Below are positions 40,397 to 49,054 of a stretch of DNA of 64,000 nucleotides, one piece after another. The translations under genes and the position numbers were made by a program. Positions within the stretch are counted from its first letter, which is position 1; every line of letters starts with the position of its first letter. The notes beneath the pieces are model-generated. The model ran no database searches and was not told where the DNA came from. It was given only the letters and a program-made list of their open reading frames with translations. This stretch comes from Micromonospora marina (lineage in GTDB: Bacteria > Actinomycetota > Actinomycetes > Mycobacteriales > Micromonosporaceae), in assembly GCF_900091565.1 (NCBI RefSeq), contig NZ_FMCV01000004.1:62001-126000 (forward strand), read 5' to 3'.

Positions 40397-41152
40397 ATGG
40401 CCCACCCGGCGTACCCGCTGCGCACGCCTCGGCTGCTGCTGCGCCCGGTCACGCTCGGCGACCTCGACGACGTGCACGCCTGGCAGCACCGCCCGGACGT
40501 GGTCCGCTGGATGGCCGGCGCCGCGCCGCGTACCCGGGTGGAGTCCCTGGCGTCGGTGACCGCGATGGCCGGCGAGGACGCGCTGCGCGCGGAGGGCGAC
40601 TGCCTGACGCTCGCCGTGGTCAGCGACACGCGGGTGATCGGGGCGGTCGAGCTGGTGTGGCGCAGCGCGGCGGACCGCACCGCCGAGCTGGGGTACGTGT
40701 TCCACCCCGGCCACGGCGGCCGGGGACTGGCCACGGAGGCGGCCGGGGCGCTGCTGGACTGGGGTTTCGGCGAGTTCGGGCTGCATCGGGTGATCGCCCG
40801 GTGCCACGCGGACAACGAACCGTCCGCCCGCCTGATGGCCCGGCTCGGGATGCGGCGGGAGGCGCGGCACGTGCGCAGCTACCGGTTCCGGGGCGGCTGG
40901 GCCGACCAGCTCGTCTACGCGGTCCTGGCCGACGAGTGGCGCCGGGCTCAGGACGGGCTGACCGGTTCCCGGGCGAGCAGCACCGTGTCGGGGCGGGCGT
41001 TCATGTCGCCTCGCACTCGTCGCCGACCCGGATCTCGCCCGTGGTCAGCGGCACGAGCCGGATGCCGAACCAGGTCTTCCCGTCGTGGCGCCGGTGGCGG
41101 GACAGCGTCCGGATCGGCTCCTTCCCGGTCGCGAGCGTCTCCGGGTCGATGA
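40397..41152 (+). CDS. GNAT acetyltransferase with read-through tail
   Basis: GNAT enzyme of the RimJ/RimL type. Residues 1-180 are typical: LRTPRLLLRPVTLGDLDDV, motif A HPGHGGRGLATEA, and ADNEPSARLMARLGM. A normal member would end near LADEWRRAQ (about residue 184). Here no stop occurs until 41152, giving 67 extra residues rich in R, S and P that are merely antisense to the converging MOSC gene and overlap it by 152 bases. The original stop was probably lost by an indel. Start is ATG 40397. Confidence 0.85.
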   Translation: MAHPAYPLRTPRLLLRPVTLGDLDDVHAWQHRPDVVRWMAGAAPRTRVESLASVTAMAGEDALRAEGDCLTLAVVSDTRVIGAVELVWRSAADRTAELGYVFHPGHGGRGLATEAAGALLDWGFGEFGLHRVIARCHADNEPSARLMARLGMRREARHVRSYRFRGGWADQLVYAVLADEWRRAQDGLTGSRASSTVSGRAFMSPRTRRRPGSRPWSAARAGCRTRSSRRGAGGGTASGSAPSRSRASPGR

Positions 41153-41821
41153 GCGTCACCGAACAGCGGTCGCAGCGTTCGGACACCCGGAAGTCGACGG
41201 CGCCGATGCGTACCCGGCTCCAGCCGTCCTCGGCGAACGGTTCGGCCGGTCCGTCCAGCACCACAGTCGGCCGGAACCGGGCCATCGCCAGCGGCTCCGG
41301 CGTGGGCTCGCCGCCTCCAGCGCGCCCTCGACGATCCAGTCCCGCAGCCGCCGCAGCGACGGCACCGTGGCGACCAGCAGCGGCCCGGCGTCGGACAGGT
41401 TCAGCGGATCACCGGGCCCGCCGCCGTGCTCGGCCGACATCGGCCGGCGGTGCGGGTCGTCCAGCCAGGCCAGCCGTACGGGTCGGCCCAGCCGTGCGGA
41501 GAGCCAGTCGTGGGCCTCGTCGGCGGCGAGCCGGACCGTGCCCAGCCGGGACACGTCGGTCGGGACGGGCGGCCCGTCGGCCGGTTCGACGACTGTCAGC
41601 GACGAGCCGTCGCGGGCGGCGAGCGTGATCGACCCGGCGCCGGGCGCGGCGGTCAGGCCGAGCAGCGCCGGCAGGGCACTCGACGTCAGTTTGCCGCCGT
41701 CCGGGCGCAGCACCAGCCAGCGGCGGTCGTGGCGCAGGCCCCACGGCTGGACGTCGGCCCGGTCCACGCCGACACCGCCGAGTGACTTGACCGGATACAG
41801 GTGGGCCGAGACGAGCCGCAT
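41001..41821 (-). pseudogene. MOSC protein gene with single-base frameshift
   Basis: The gene encodes an mARC/YcbX-like MOSC protein: N-terminal beta-barrel (LVSAHLYPVKSLGGVGVDRA) and a C-terminal MOSC domain with SERCDRCSVTLIDPETL. The two halves are in different frames. Between EGALE and GEPTPEPLAMARFRP one base is missing near 41309-41317; total length 821 bases is one short of 274 codons. Start is ATG 41821, 10 bases after the stop of the acyl-CoA dehydrogenase gene. Either a recent inactivation or a sequencing error. The intact protein would bind molybdenum cofactor and use the conserved cysteine. Confidence 0.8.
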
Positions 41822-41831
41822 CACCACGCCC

Positions 41832-43460
41832 TCAGCCGATCTTGGGCGTGGCGCGGTCGATGATCGCGGCCAGGTCCAGCCTGCCCGGCAGCGTCCCGTA
41901 CGCCTGCCCGTGGTCGCCGTCGAGCCGGGACGCGCAGAACGCGTCGGCGACCGCCGGGTGGCCGTGGCGCACCAGCAGCGCGCCCTGGAGTACCAGCGCC
42001 AACCGCTCGACCACCCGGCGGGCCCGCAGCTCCAGGTCGGTGTGGTCGACCAGTTCGTCGCGCACCCGGCGCACCGCGGCGTCCAGCCGGGCGTCCGCGC
42101 CGGCCGCGGCGGCCACCTCCGCCTCGTACGCGGCGAGCACCTGCGGTTCCCGGGTGAGCGCGCGCAGCACGTCCAGCGCGGCGACGTTGCCGGAGCCCTC
42201 CCAGATCGAGTTCAGCGGCGACTCGCGGAACAGCCGCGGCATCCCGGACTCCTCCACGTAGCCGTTGCCGCCCAGGCACTCCAGCGCCTCGGCGGCGTGC
42301 CCCGGCCAGCGCTTGCACACCCAGTACTTGCCGACGGCGAGGGCGAGGCGCTTGAACGCGGTCTCGCCCTCGTCGCCGCGCGCCGACCGGTCGGTCGCCC
42401 CGGCCAGCCGCAGCATCAGCACGGTGGCCGCCTCGGACTCGACGGCCAGGTCGGCCAGCACGTTGCGCATCAGCGGCTGGTCGGCCAGGTAGCCGCCGAA
42501 CGCCCGCCGGTGCGTGGCGTGGTGCACGGCGGTGGTCACACCGTGGCGCATTCCGGCCGCCGCGCCGATCACGCAGTCGAGCCGGGTCAGGTTGACCATG
42601 TCGATGATGGTGCGGACACCCCGGCCCTCGTCGCCGACGCGCCACGCCACCGCGTGCTCGTACTCGATCTCGGCGGAGGCGTTGGAGCGGTTGCCCAGTT
42701 TGTCCTTGAGCCGCATCAGCCGCATCGGGTTGCGGGTGCCGTCGGGCAGCACCCGGGGGACCAGGAAGCAGGTGAGGCCGCCGGGCGCCTGGGCGAGCGT
42801 GAGGAACAGGTCGCACATGGGCGCCGAGGTGAACCACTTGTGGCCGACGAGCCGGTAGCTGCCGTCCGGCTCCGGTCGGGCCGTCGTGGTGTTGGCGCGG
42901 ACGTCCGAGCCGCCCTGCTTCTCCGTCATCGACATGCCGGCGAGCAGGCCGCGCTTGGCGTGCGGCGGGCGCAGCCCGAAGTCGTACTCGCGGGTGGTGA
43001 GCAGCGGCTCGTAGCGGGCGGCCAGGTCGGGGCTGTGCCGCAGCGCGGGCACCGCCGCGTAGGTCATCGAGATCGGGCAGCCGTGCCCGGCGTCGGGCCG
43101 CCACAGGTAGAAGCCGGCCGCCCGGGCGACGTGCGCGCCGGTCCGGTCGTCGGCCCACGGCGCCGCGTGCAGACCGTGCCCGACGGCGGTACGCATCAGC
43201 TCGTGCCAGGACGGGTGGAACTCCACCTCGTCGACCCGATGGCCGTACCGGTCGTGGGTGCGCAGCACCGGCGGGTGCTCGTTGGCGAGCCGCCCGTGCT
43301 CGGCCGCCTCCTCACCACCGGCGAGCCGGCCCAGCTCGTGCAGGCCGGGCAGCGCCCAGCCGGCGCCCTCACGGGTCACACCGTCGCACAGCGCCGGGTC
43401 GTCGGCGGTGTCGTGGCCGACCATCGGCGGAACCTGGTTGACGACCTCGTGTGTGGTCAC
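41832..43460 (-). CDS. AidB-type acyl-CoA dehydrogenase
   Basis: Flavoprotein of 542 residues, the length of AidB-like acyl-CoA dehydrogenases. Typical motifs are GMSMTEKQGGSDVRANTT (flavin and substrate contact), KWFTSAPMCD, and near the C-terminal side CLGGNGYVEESGMPRLFRESP followed by SIWEGSGNV, where the catalytic glutamate region lies. AidB binds DNA and limits alkylation damage in E. coli, but actinobacterial members may simply be dehydrogenases. Start is GTG 43460 with GGGAG upstream. Forms an operon with the frameshifted MOSC gene. Confidence 0.88.
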   Translation of the reverse strand: MTTHEVVNQVPPMVGHDTADDPALCDGVTREGAGWALPGLHELGRLAGGEEAAEHGRLANEHPPVLRTHDRYGHRVDEVEFHPSWHELMRTAVGHGLHAAPWADDRTGAHVARAAGFYLWRPDAGHGCPISMTYAAVPALRHSPDLAARYEPLLTTREYDFGLRPPHAKRGLLAGMSMTEKQGGSDVRANTTTARPEPDGSYRLVGHKWFTSAPMCDLFLTLAQAPGGLTCFLVPRVLPDGTRNPMRLMRLKDKLGNRSNASAEIEYEHAVAWRVGDEGRGVRTIIDMVNLTRLDCVIGAAAGMRHGVTTAVHHATHRRAFGGYLADQPLMRNVLADLAVESEAATVLMLRLAGATDRSARGDEGETAFKRLALAVGKYWVCKRWPGHAAEALECLGGNGYVEESGMPRLFRESPLNSIWEGSGNVAALDVLRALTREPQVLAAYEAEVAAAAGADARLDAAVRRVRDELVDHTDLELRARRVVERLALVLQGALLVRHGHPAVADAFCASRLDGDHGQAYGTLPGRLDLAAIIDRATPKIG

Positions 43461-43540
43461 GGCGGCAACTCCCAGCGCGGGTGGCGGTTCAGGTCGGGCC
43501 CGGATTGAACCATCGTTCACTCCGCACCGGCAAGCACTCG

Positions 43541-43596
43541 TTGACAAGTCAATTTGGCTGGATTCGTTTGACATCATCCGGCTCGGAGAGAAGACT
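43541..43596 (+). promoter_or_regulatory. promoter and palindrome of the peptide-transport operon
   Basis: TTGACA at 43568-43573 is followed after 17 bases by AAGACT (43591-43596), a good sigma-70-type pair. Upstream, TTGACAAGTCAA (43541-43552) is a perfect 12-base palindrome that could bind a regulator. The transporter start codon is 43 bases downstream of the -10 element. Confidence 0.6.
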
Positions 43597-43638
43597 CGCC
43601 GAAACTTTCATTTGTCCGGGAAATGGCTAGGGGGGCCT

Positions 43639-45177
43639 GTGTCCAGGAAAAAGCTCGGCGTGCTCGGCGCCGCACTCACACTGACCGTCGGCGTCCTGTC
43701 CGGATGCACCGGAGGCGAGGCGGTCGACGTCGGTGGCGGGGGGAACGCCGGCGCCGCCGGTGGCGTCCTCAACGCCGCGATCGGTGGCGAGCCGGACCAG
43801 CTCGACCCGCACAAGACCTCGGCGTACTACAGCTTCCAGGTGCTGGAGAACGTCTACGACACGCTCGTCGAGCCGGACGCCGACCTGAAGATGGTGCCGT
43901 CGCTGGCGACGAAGTGGACCACCAGCGACGACCAGCTGACCTGGACGTTCACGCTGCGCGAGGGCGTCACGTTCTCCGACGGATCGCCGCTGACCTCCGA
44001 GGACGTCGTCTACTCGTACGAGCGGATCATCAAGGAGAAGCTGAACAACGCGTACAAGTTCGCCACCGTCAAGTCGGTCACCGGGCCCGACCCGGCCACG
44101 GTGGTGGTGACGCTGAGCGCGCCCACGCCGAACCTGCTGGCGAACCTGGGCGGGTTCAAGGGCGTGGCGATCGTGGAGAAGTCCAACGTGGAGTCCGGCG
44201 CGGTGAAGACCGCACCGGTCGGCAGCGGCCCGTTCAAGGTGGCCGGCTACACCTCCGGCGACAGCGTCAAGCTGGTGCGTAACGACTCCTACTGGGGTGA
44301 GAAGCCGAAGCTGGACGGCGTCACGTTCACTTTCGTCAAGGACCCGACGGTGGCGTTGCAGAACCTGCGCAGCGGCCAGGTCCAGTGGACCGACAACCTG
44401 CCGCCCCAGCAGGTGAAGTCGCTGCAGGACGGCGACGACCCGGTGGTGCGGTCGGCGGCCTCCACCGACTACTGGTATGTGGCGCTCAACCAGGCCCGTA
44501 AGCCGTTCGACAACCCCGAGGTGCGGCGCGCGATCGGCTACGCGCTGGACCGCGAGGCGATCACCAAGGCGGCGAAGTTCGGGCTGGCCACCGTCAACCA
44601 GACCGCCATCCCGAAGGCCAGCGCGTTCTACTATGACTACGCGCCCTACAGCCACGATCCGGGCAAGGCGAAGCAGATGCTCGGCCAGGCCGGCGTCGCC
44701 AACCTGACCATGGACCTGATGGTCACCAGCGAGTACCCGGAGACGGTCACCGCCGCGCAGGTCATCGCCGCGCAGCTCAAGGACGTCGGCATCACCGTCA
44801 AGATCCGTACGCTGGACTTCGCCCAGTGGCTCGATGAGCAGGCCAAGGGCAACTTCGACGGGTTCATGCTGGGCTGGCTCGGCAACATCGACCCGGACGA
44901 GTTCTACTACGCCCAGCACCACAGCAGCGGCACGTTCAACTTCCACAAGTACCGGAACCCGGCGGTGGACAAGCTGCTGGACGCCGCGCGTACCCAGACC
45001 GACCAGGGCGCCCGCAAGCAGGCGTACGAGCAGGCGGCGAAGCAGATCGTCGACGACGCCAGCTACCTCTACCTCTACAACCCGGACGTCGTGCAGGGCT
45101 GGTCGAAGAAGGTGTCCGGCTACGAGGTGCGCACCGACCGGGCGATCCGCTTCCGGTCGGTCGCCCTGGCGAAGTGA
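43639..45177 (+). CDS. peptide ABC transporter substrate-binding lipoprotein
   Basis: Family 5 solute-binding protein of 512 residues. A short signal ends in a lipobox LSGC (C23), so the protein is a membrane-anchored lipoprotein. The mature part has PDQLDPHKTSAYYSFQVLEN, typical of dipeptide/oligopeptide binders, and late NIDPDEFYYAQHHSSG. It captures peptides outside and delivers them to the two permeases encoded next. Start is GTG 43639 with AGGGGGG upstream. First gene of a six-gene operon; the promoter lies at 43568. Confidence 0.93.
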   Translation: MSRKKLGVLGAALTLTVGVLSGCTGGEAVDVGGGGNAGAAGGVLNAAIGGEPDQLDPHKTSAYYSFQVLENVYDTLVEPDADLKMVPSLATKWTTSDDQLTWTFTLREGVTFSDGSPLTSEDVVYSYERIIKEKLNNAYKFATVKSVTGPDPATVVVTLSAPTPNLLANLGGFKGVAIVEKSNVESGAVKTAPVGSGPFKVAGYTSGDSVKLVRNDSYWGEKPKLDGVTFTFVKDPTVALQNLRSGQVQWTDNLPPQQVKSLQDGDDPVVRSAASTDYWYVALNQARKPFDNPEVRRAIGYALDREAITKAAKFGLATVNQTAIPKASAFYYDYAPYSHDPGKAKQMLGQAGVANLTMDLMVTSEYPETVTAAQVIAAQLKDVGITVKIRTLDFAQWLDEQAKGNFDGFMLGWLGNIDPDEFYYAQHHSSGTFNFHKYRNPAVDKLLDAARTQTDQGARKQAYEQAAKQIVDDASYLYLYNPDVVQGWSKKVSGYEVRTDRAIRFRSVALAK

Positions 45178-46121
45178 TGGCCCGCTTCGTCCTGCGGCGG
45201 GTCCTCCAGTCCGCGGTCGTGCTGGTCGGCGTGACCCTCGTGGTGTTCCTCCTGCTGCAACTGGTGCCGGGTGACCCGGTCCGGGTGGCGCTGGGCACCC
45301 GGTTCGACCCGCAGACGTACGACGCGCTGCGCGAGCGCGCCGGCCTCGACCAGCCGCTACCCGTGCAGTACGCCAGCTACCTCGGGCACGCGCTCACCGG
45401 CGACCTGGGGGTCAGCTTCCGCACCGGCCAGCCGGTGAGCGCGATCGTGCTGGAACGGCTGCCCGCCACGCTGTCGCTCGCCGTCACCGCCGTGGTGTTC
45501 GCGCTGCTCGTCGCGTTCCCGCTGGGCATCGTCGCGGCGGTCCGCAGCGGCTCCGCCGTCGACCACGCCGCCCGCGTGTTCAGCCAGTTCGGCGTCTCGG
45601 TGCCGGACTTCTGGATGGGCATCATGGGCATCCTGCTGTTCGCCGGGGTGCTGGGCTGGCTGCCGCCGTCGGGCTACGTGGCGCTCACCGACGACCCCGG
45701 CCGGTGGGCCACCCACGTGGCGCTGCCGGCGGTCACCGTCGGCCTGGTCACCGCGTCGATCCTCACCCGGTTCATCCGCTCCTCCGTACTGGAGGTGCTG
45801 TCCGCCGACTACGTGCGGACCGCCGAGGCGAAAGGGCTGCGCAACCGGGTGGTGATCCTGCGGCACGTGCTGCGCAACGCGCTCATCCCGGTCGTCACCG
45901 TGGTCGCGGTGCAACTCGCCAGCCTGCTCGGCGGCGTCATCGTCATCGAGGTGCTGTTCGCCTGGCCCGGCATCGGCCGACTCACCTTCGACGCCGTGCA
46001 GGCCCGCGACTATCCCGTCCTGCAGGGCGCGGTGCTGCTCGTCGCGGCCCTGTTCCTGCTGGTCAACCTGCTGGTGGACATCCTCTACGCCCGCCTCGAT
46101 CCGAGGATCACGGTCAAGTGA
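45174..46121 (+). CDS. peptide ABC transporter permease (DppB type)
   Basis: Membrane subunit of 315 residues with six hydrophobic segments. It opens with FVLRRVLQSAVVLVGVTL and LVPGDPVR, and has the EAA loop near YVRTAEAKGLRNRVVILRHV, which contacts the ATPases. Start is GTG 45174 overlapping the previous stop; ATG 45177 is also possible. It pairs with the DppC-type permease next to it to form the channel. Confidence 0.93.
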   Translation: MMARFVLRRVLQSAVVLVGVTLVVFLLLQLVPGDPVRVALGTRFDPQTYDALRERAGLDQPLPVQYASYLGHALTGDLGVSFRTGQPVSAIVLERLPATLSLAVTAVVFALLVAFPLGIVAAVRSGSAVDHAARVFSQFGVSVPDFWMGIMGILLFAGVLGWLPPSGYVALTDDPGRWATHVALPAVTVGLVTASILTRFIRSSVLEVLSADYVRTAEAKGLRNRVVILRHVLRNALIPVVTVVAVQLASLLGGVIVIEVLFAWPGIGRLTFDAVQARDYPVLQGAVLLVAALFLLVNLLVDILYARLDPRITVK

Positions 46122-46999
46122 GCGCCACGACCGAGAGCACCGGACGCCGCGTCCTGGCCGCGCTGCGCCGCGACCCGCTCGCCGTCGGCGGCACGATCGT
46201 GCTGGCGCTGCTGGTGGTGGTCGGCGTGGCCGGCCCGTGGCTGGCACCGGCGGGGGTCAACGACGTCGACGTGGACCAGATGCTGCGCCCGCCCAGCGGC
46301 GCGCACCCGTTCGGCACCGACGAGCTGGGCCGCGACGTGCTCAGCCGGGTGCTCGTCGCCGCCCGCGTGTCGCTGCAGGTCGGCGCGGTCAGCGTCGGCA
46401 TCGCGCTGGTCGCGGGCGTGACGCTCGGGCTGCTCGCCGGCTACTACCGGGGTTGGCTGGACAGCGTGCTCATGCGCTGCATGGACGTGCTGTTCGCGTT
46501 CCCCGTGCTGCTACTGGCGGTGGCCATCGTGGCGGTGCTCGGCCCCGGCCTGCTCACCGCCATGGTCGCCATCGGCGTGGTCTACACACCCATCTTCGCC
46601 CGGATCACCCGCGCCGGCGTGCTGTCGGTACGCGAGCAGGTGTTCGTCCGGGCCGCCGTCTCCATCGGCGCGTCCGACCTGCGCATCATGCGCCGGCACG
46701 TGCTGCCGAACATCGCCGCGCCGCTGATCGTGCAGACGTCGCTGTCGCTGGCGTTCGCGATCCTCTCCGAGGCCGCGCTGTCCTTCCTCGGCCTCGGCAT
46801 CCAGCCGCCCGCGCCGGCCTGGGGCCGGATGCTGTTCGACGGGCGCGGCTTCGTCACCGACGCGTGGTGGCTGGGCGTGTTCCCGGGCGCGGCGATCTTC
46901 CTCACCGTGCTGGCGTTCAACCTGGTCGGCGACGCGCTGCGCGACGTGCTCGACCCGCGCCAGCTCACCCTCGGCGAGGCACGCAGGAGCACCCCATGA
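46118..46999 (+). CDS. peptide ABC transporter permease (DppC type)
   Basis: Second membrane subunit, 293 residues. After one N-terminal helix it has the DppC pattern [17 protein letters not shown], then five helices and the EAA loop [20 protein letters not shown]. The motif [16 protein letters not shown] near the C-terminus is characteristic. Start is GTG 46118 overlapping the DppB-type stop by 4 bases, so it is translationally coupled. Confidence 0.93.
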   Translation: MSATTESTGRRVLAALRRDPLAVGGTIVLALLVVVGVAGPWLAPAGVNDVDVDQMLRPPSGAHPFGTDELGRDVLSRVLVAARVSLQVGAVSVGIALVAGVTLGLLAGYYRGWLDSVLMRCMDVLFAFPVLLLAVAIVAVLGPGLLTAMVAIGVVYTPIFARITRAGVLSVREQVFVRAAVSIGASDLRIMRRHVLPNIAAPLIVQTSLSLAFAILSEAALSFLGLGIQPPAPAWGRMLFDGRGFVTDAWWLGVFPGAAIFLTVLAFNLVGDALRDVLDPRQLTLGEARRSTP

Positions 47000-48018
47000 G
47001 CGAGCGCACCGAGCGCATGCCGAGCCCGCGCCGGCACCCCATGACCGACTCGACAGTGCTGTCCGTGGACGACCTCACCGTCACCGTCGGCACCCGTAAC
47101 GGCCCGGTCCGAGCGGTGGCCGGGGTGTCCTGGCAGGTGCGGCCGGGCGAGACGTTCGCCCTGGTCGGCGAGTCCGGCAGCGGCAAGAGCATGACCCTGC
47201 TCGCCGCCACCGGCCTCGCCCCGCGCGCCGCCACGGTCACCGGCCGGGTGCGGCTGCTCGACGACGAGCTGACCGCGCTGCCCGACGACCGCCGCCGCAA
47301 GCTGCGCGGCCGGCATGTCGGGTTCGTCTTCCAGGATCCGATGACCTCGCTCAACCCGGTGCTGCCGGTGGGCCGGCAGGTCACCGAGGCGGCCGAGGAG
47401 CACCTCGGCCTGACCCGCCGTGCCGCCCGCGACCGGGCGGTGGAGCTGCTGGAGCTGGTGGGCATCCCGTCGGCCGCGGGCCGCGTCGACGCGTACCCGC
47501 ACCAGTTCTCCGGCGGCATGCGGCAGCGCGTCGCCATCGCCATGGCGCTGGCCTGCGAGCCGGACCTGCTGATCGCCGACGAGCCGACCACCGCGCTGGA
47601 CGTCACCACGCAGGCGCAGATCATCGAACTGGTCGCCGACCTGCAGGCGCGGCTGGGCACGGCCGTCGTCTGGGTCACCCACGACCTGGGCGTGGTCGCC
47701 GGCATCGCCGACACCGTCGCGGTCATGTACGGAGGGCGGATCGTCGAGCAGGGGCCGGTCGACGCGGTGTTCGACACCCCGACGCATCCGTACACCAGGG
47801 CGCTGCTGGCGGCCCGGCCGGACCCGTCGCGGCGCGGCGAGGACCTGGTGGCCATCCCCGGTTCGCCGCCGAGCCCGCTGGACCTGCCGCCCGGCTGCGC
47901 GTTCTGGCCGCGATGCCCGGTACGCGCCGATCCCCGCTGCGAGCACGAGCTGCCCCCGCTGACGCCGGTCGGCGACGGGCACACGGTCCGTACCTTCTAC
48001 CGTGGAGAGGCCGGATGA
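46996..48018 (+). CDS. peptide ABC transporter ATPase (DppD type)
   Basis: ATP-binding subunit of 340 residues. Walker A GESGSGKS, signature [15 protein letters not shown], Walker [14 protein letters not shown] and the C-terminal oligopeptide motif with cysteines at [18 protein letters not shown], a possible iron-sulfur site in this family. I start at ATG 46996, which has AGGAG 6 bases before it and overlaps the previous stop; ATG 47041 is the alternative and gives a more typical N-terminus ([11 protein letters not shown]). The first 15 residues are unusual. Confidence 0.92.
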   Translation: MSERTERMPSPRRHPMTDSTVLSVDDLTVTVGTRNGPVRAVAGVSWQVRPGETFALVGESGSGKSMTLLAATGLAPRAATVTGRVRLLDDELTALPDDRRRKLRGRHVGFVFQDPMTSLNPVLPVGRQVTEAAEEHLGLTRRAARDRAVELLELVGIPSAAGRVDAYPHQFSGGMRQRVAIAMALACEPDLLIADEPTTALDVTTQAQIIELVADLQARLGTAVVWVTHDLGVVAGIADTVAVMYGGRIVEQGPVDAVFDTPTHPYTRALLAARPDPSRRGEDLVAIPGSPPSPLDLPPGCAFWPRCPVRADPRCEHELPPLTPVGDGHTVRTFYRGEAG

Positions 48019-49043
48019 GCGCCGACACCCCGGACGTGGTCGCCGAGCTGGACGACCTGAAGGTGCACTTCCCGACGCCGGCCGGAACGGTCCGCGCGGT
48101 GGATGGCGTCAGCCTCGCCGTACGCCGGGGCGAGACGCTCGGGCTGGTGGGCGAGTCGGGCAGCGGCAAGTCCACAGCCGGTCTGGCGTTGCTGCGGCTG
48201 GTCGACCCGACCGCCGGCCGGGTCCGGGTCGCGGGCGAGGACGTGACCCGCTGGTCGCGCCGCCGCCTGCGCGCGACGCGCCGTCACGTGGCGATGGTCT
48301 TCCAGGATCCGCAGGCGTCGCTGGATCCCCGCCGGACGGTCGGCGACAGCATCGCCGAGCCGCTGGTCGTGCACCGGCTCGCCACGTCCGCCGCCGCCCG
48401 GCGGGCCCGGGTCGCGGAGCTGCTGGACCTGGTCGGCCTGCGCGCCGACACGGCCGGGCGCTATCCGCACGAGCTGTCCGGCGGCCAGCGCCAGCGGGTC
48501 GGCGTGGCCCGGGCGCTGGCCGGTGAGCCGGACCTGATCGTCCTGGACGAGCCGATCGCCTCGCTGGACCTGAGCGTCCAGGCGCAGATCATGAACCTGC
48601 TCCGGCACCTGCAACGCGACCTCGGGCTGACGTACCTGTTCATCGCGCACGACCTGGCCGCCGTCGAGCACATGAGCGACCGGATCGCGGTGATGTACCT
48701 GGGCCGCATCGTCGAGACCGGCCCACCGGAACGGATCTACCGGCACCCGGCGCACCCCTACACGGCGGCGCTGCTGTCGGCGGTGCCGGTGGCCGATCCG
48801 CGGGTCGAGCGGCAGCGCCGCCGGATCGTGCTCACCGGTGACATCCCCAGCCCGGTGGACCCGCCGAGCGGCTGCCGCTTCCGTACCCGCTGCCCCCAGG
48901 CCCGCCCCGCGTGTGCCGGGACCGACCCGGCGCCGGCCGAGGTGGCCCCCGGTCACCACGCCGCGTGCCTGTTCCCGCTCGACGGCGGCGAGGGGGACGG
49001 CGCCGGCGCGACGAACCGTGCCGACGTCGCGGGCACCGCGTAG
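48015..49043 (+). CDS. peptide ABC transporter ATPase (DppF type)
   Basis: Second ATP-binding subunit, 342 residues. Walker [10 protein letters not shown], signature LSGGQRQRVGVARAL, Walker B LIVLDEPIASLDLSVQAQ, and the C-terminal cysteine cluster CRFRTRCPQARPAC. It forms a heterodimer with the DppD-type protein to drive peptide uptake. Start is ATG 48015 overlapping the previous stop by 4 bases. The gamma-glutamyltransferase gene follows after 11 bases. Confidence 0.93.
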   Translation: MSADTPDVVAELDDLKVHFPTPAGTVRAVDGVSLAVRRGETLGLVGESGSGKSTAGLALLRLVDPTAGRVRVAGEDVTRWSRRRLRATRRHVAMVFQDPQASLDPRRTVGDSIAEPLVVHRLATSAAARRARVAELLDLVGLRADTAGRYPHELSGGQRQRVGVARALAGEPDLIVLDEPIASLDLSVQAQIMNLLRHLQRDLGLTYLFIAHDLAAVEHMSDRIAVMYLGRIVETGPPERIYRHPAHPYTAALLSAVPVADPRVERQRRRIVLTGDIPSPVDPPSGCRFRTRCPQARPACAGTDPAPAEVAPGHHAACLFPLDGGEGDGAGATNRADVAGTA

Positions 49044-49054
49044 GCTCACCGCCG

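Noticed and set aside
41085..43508. An 807-codon plus-strand frame opposite the MOSC and acyl-CoA dehydrogenase genes
   Set aside because: It is the antisense of two recognisable protein families and consists of low-complexity R/V/H/Q sequence.
47025..47060. Repeated CACCCCATGA at 46992 and 47037 as a possible duplication or second gene start
   Set aside because: Both ATGs are in the same frame of one ATPase; it only leaves the start choice uncertain.
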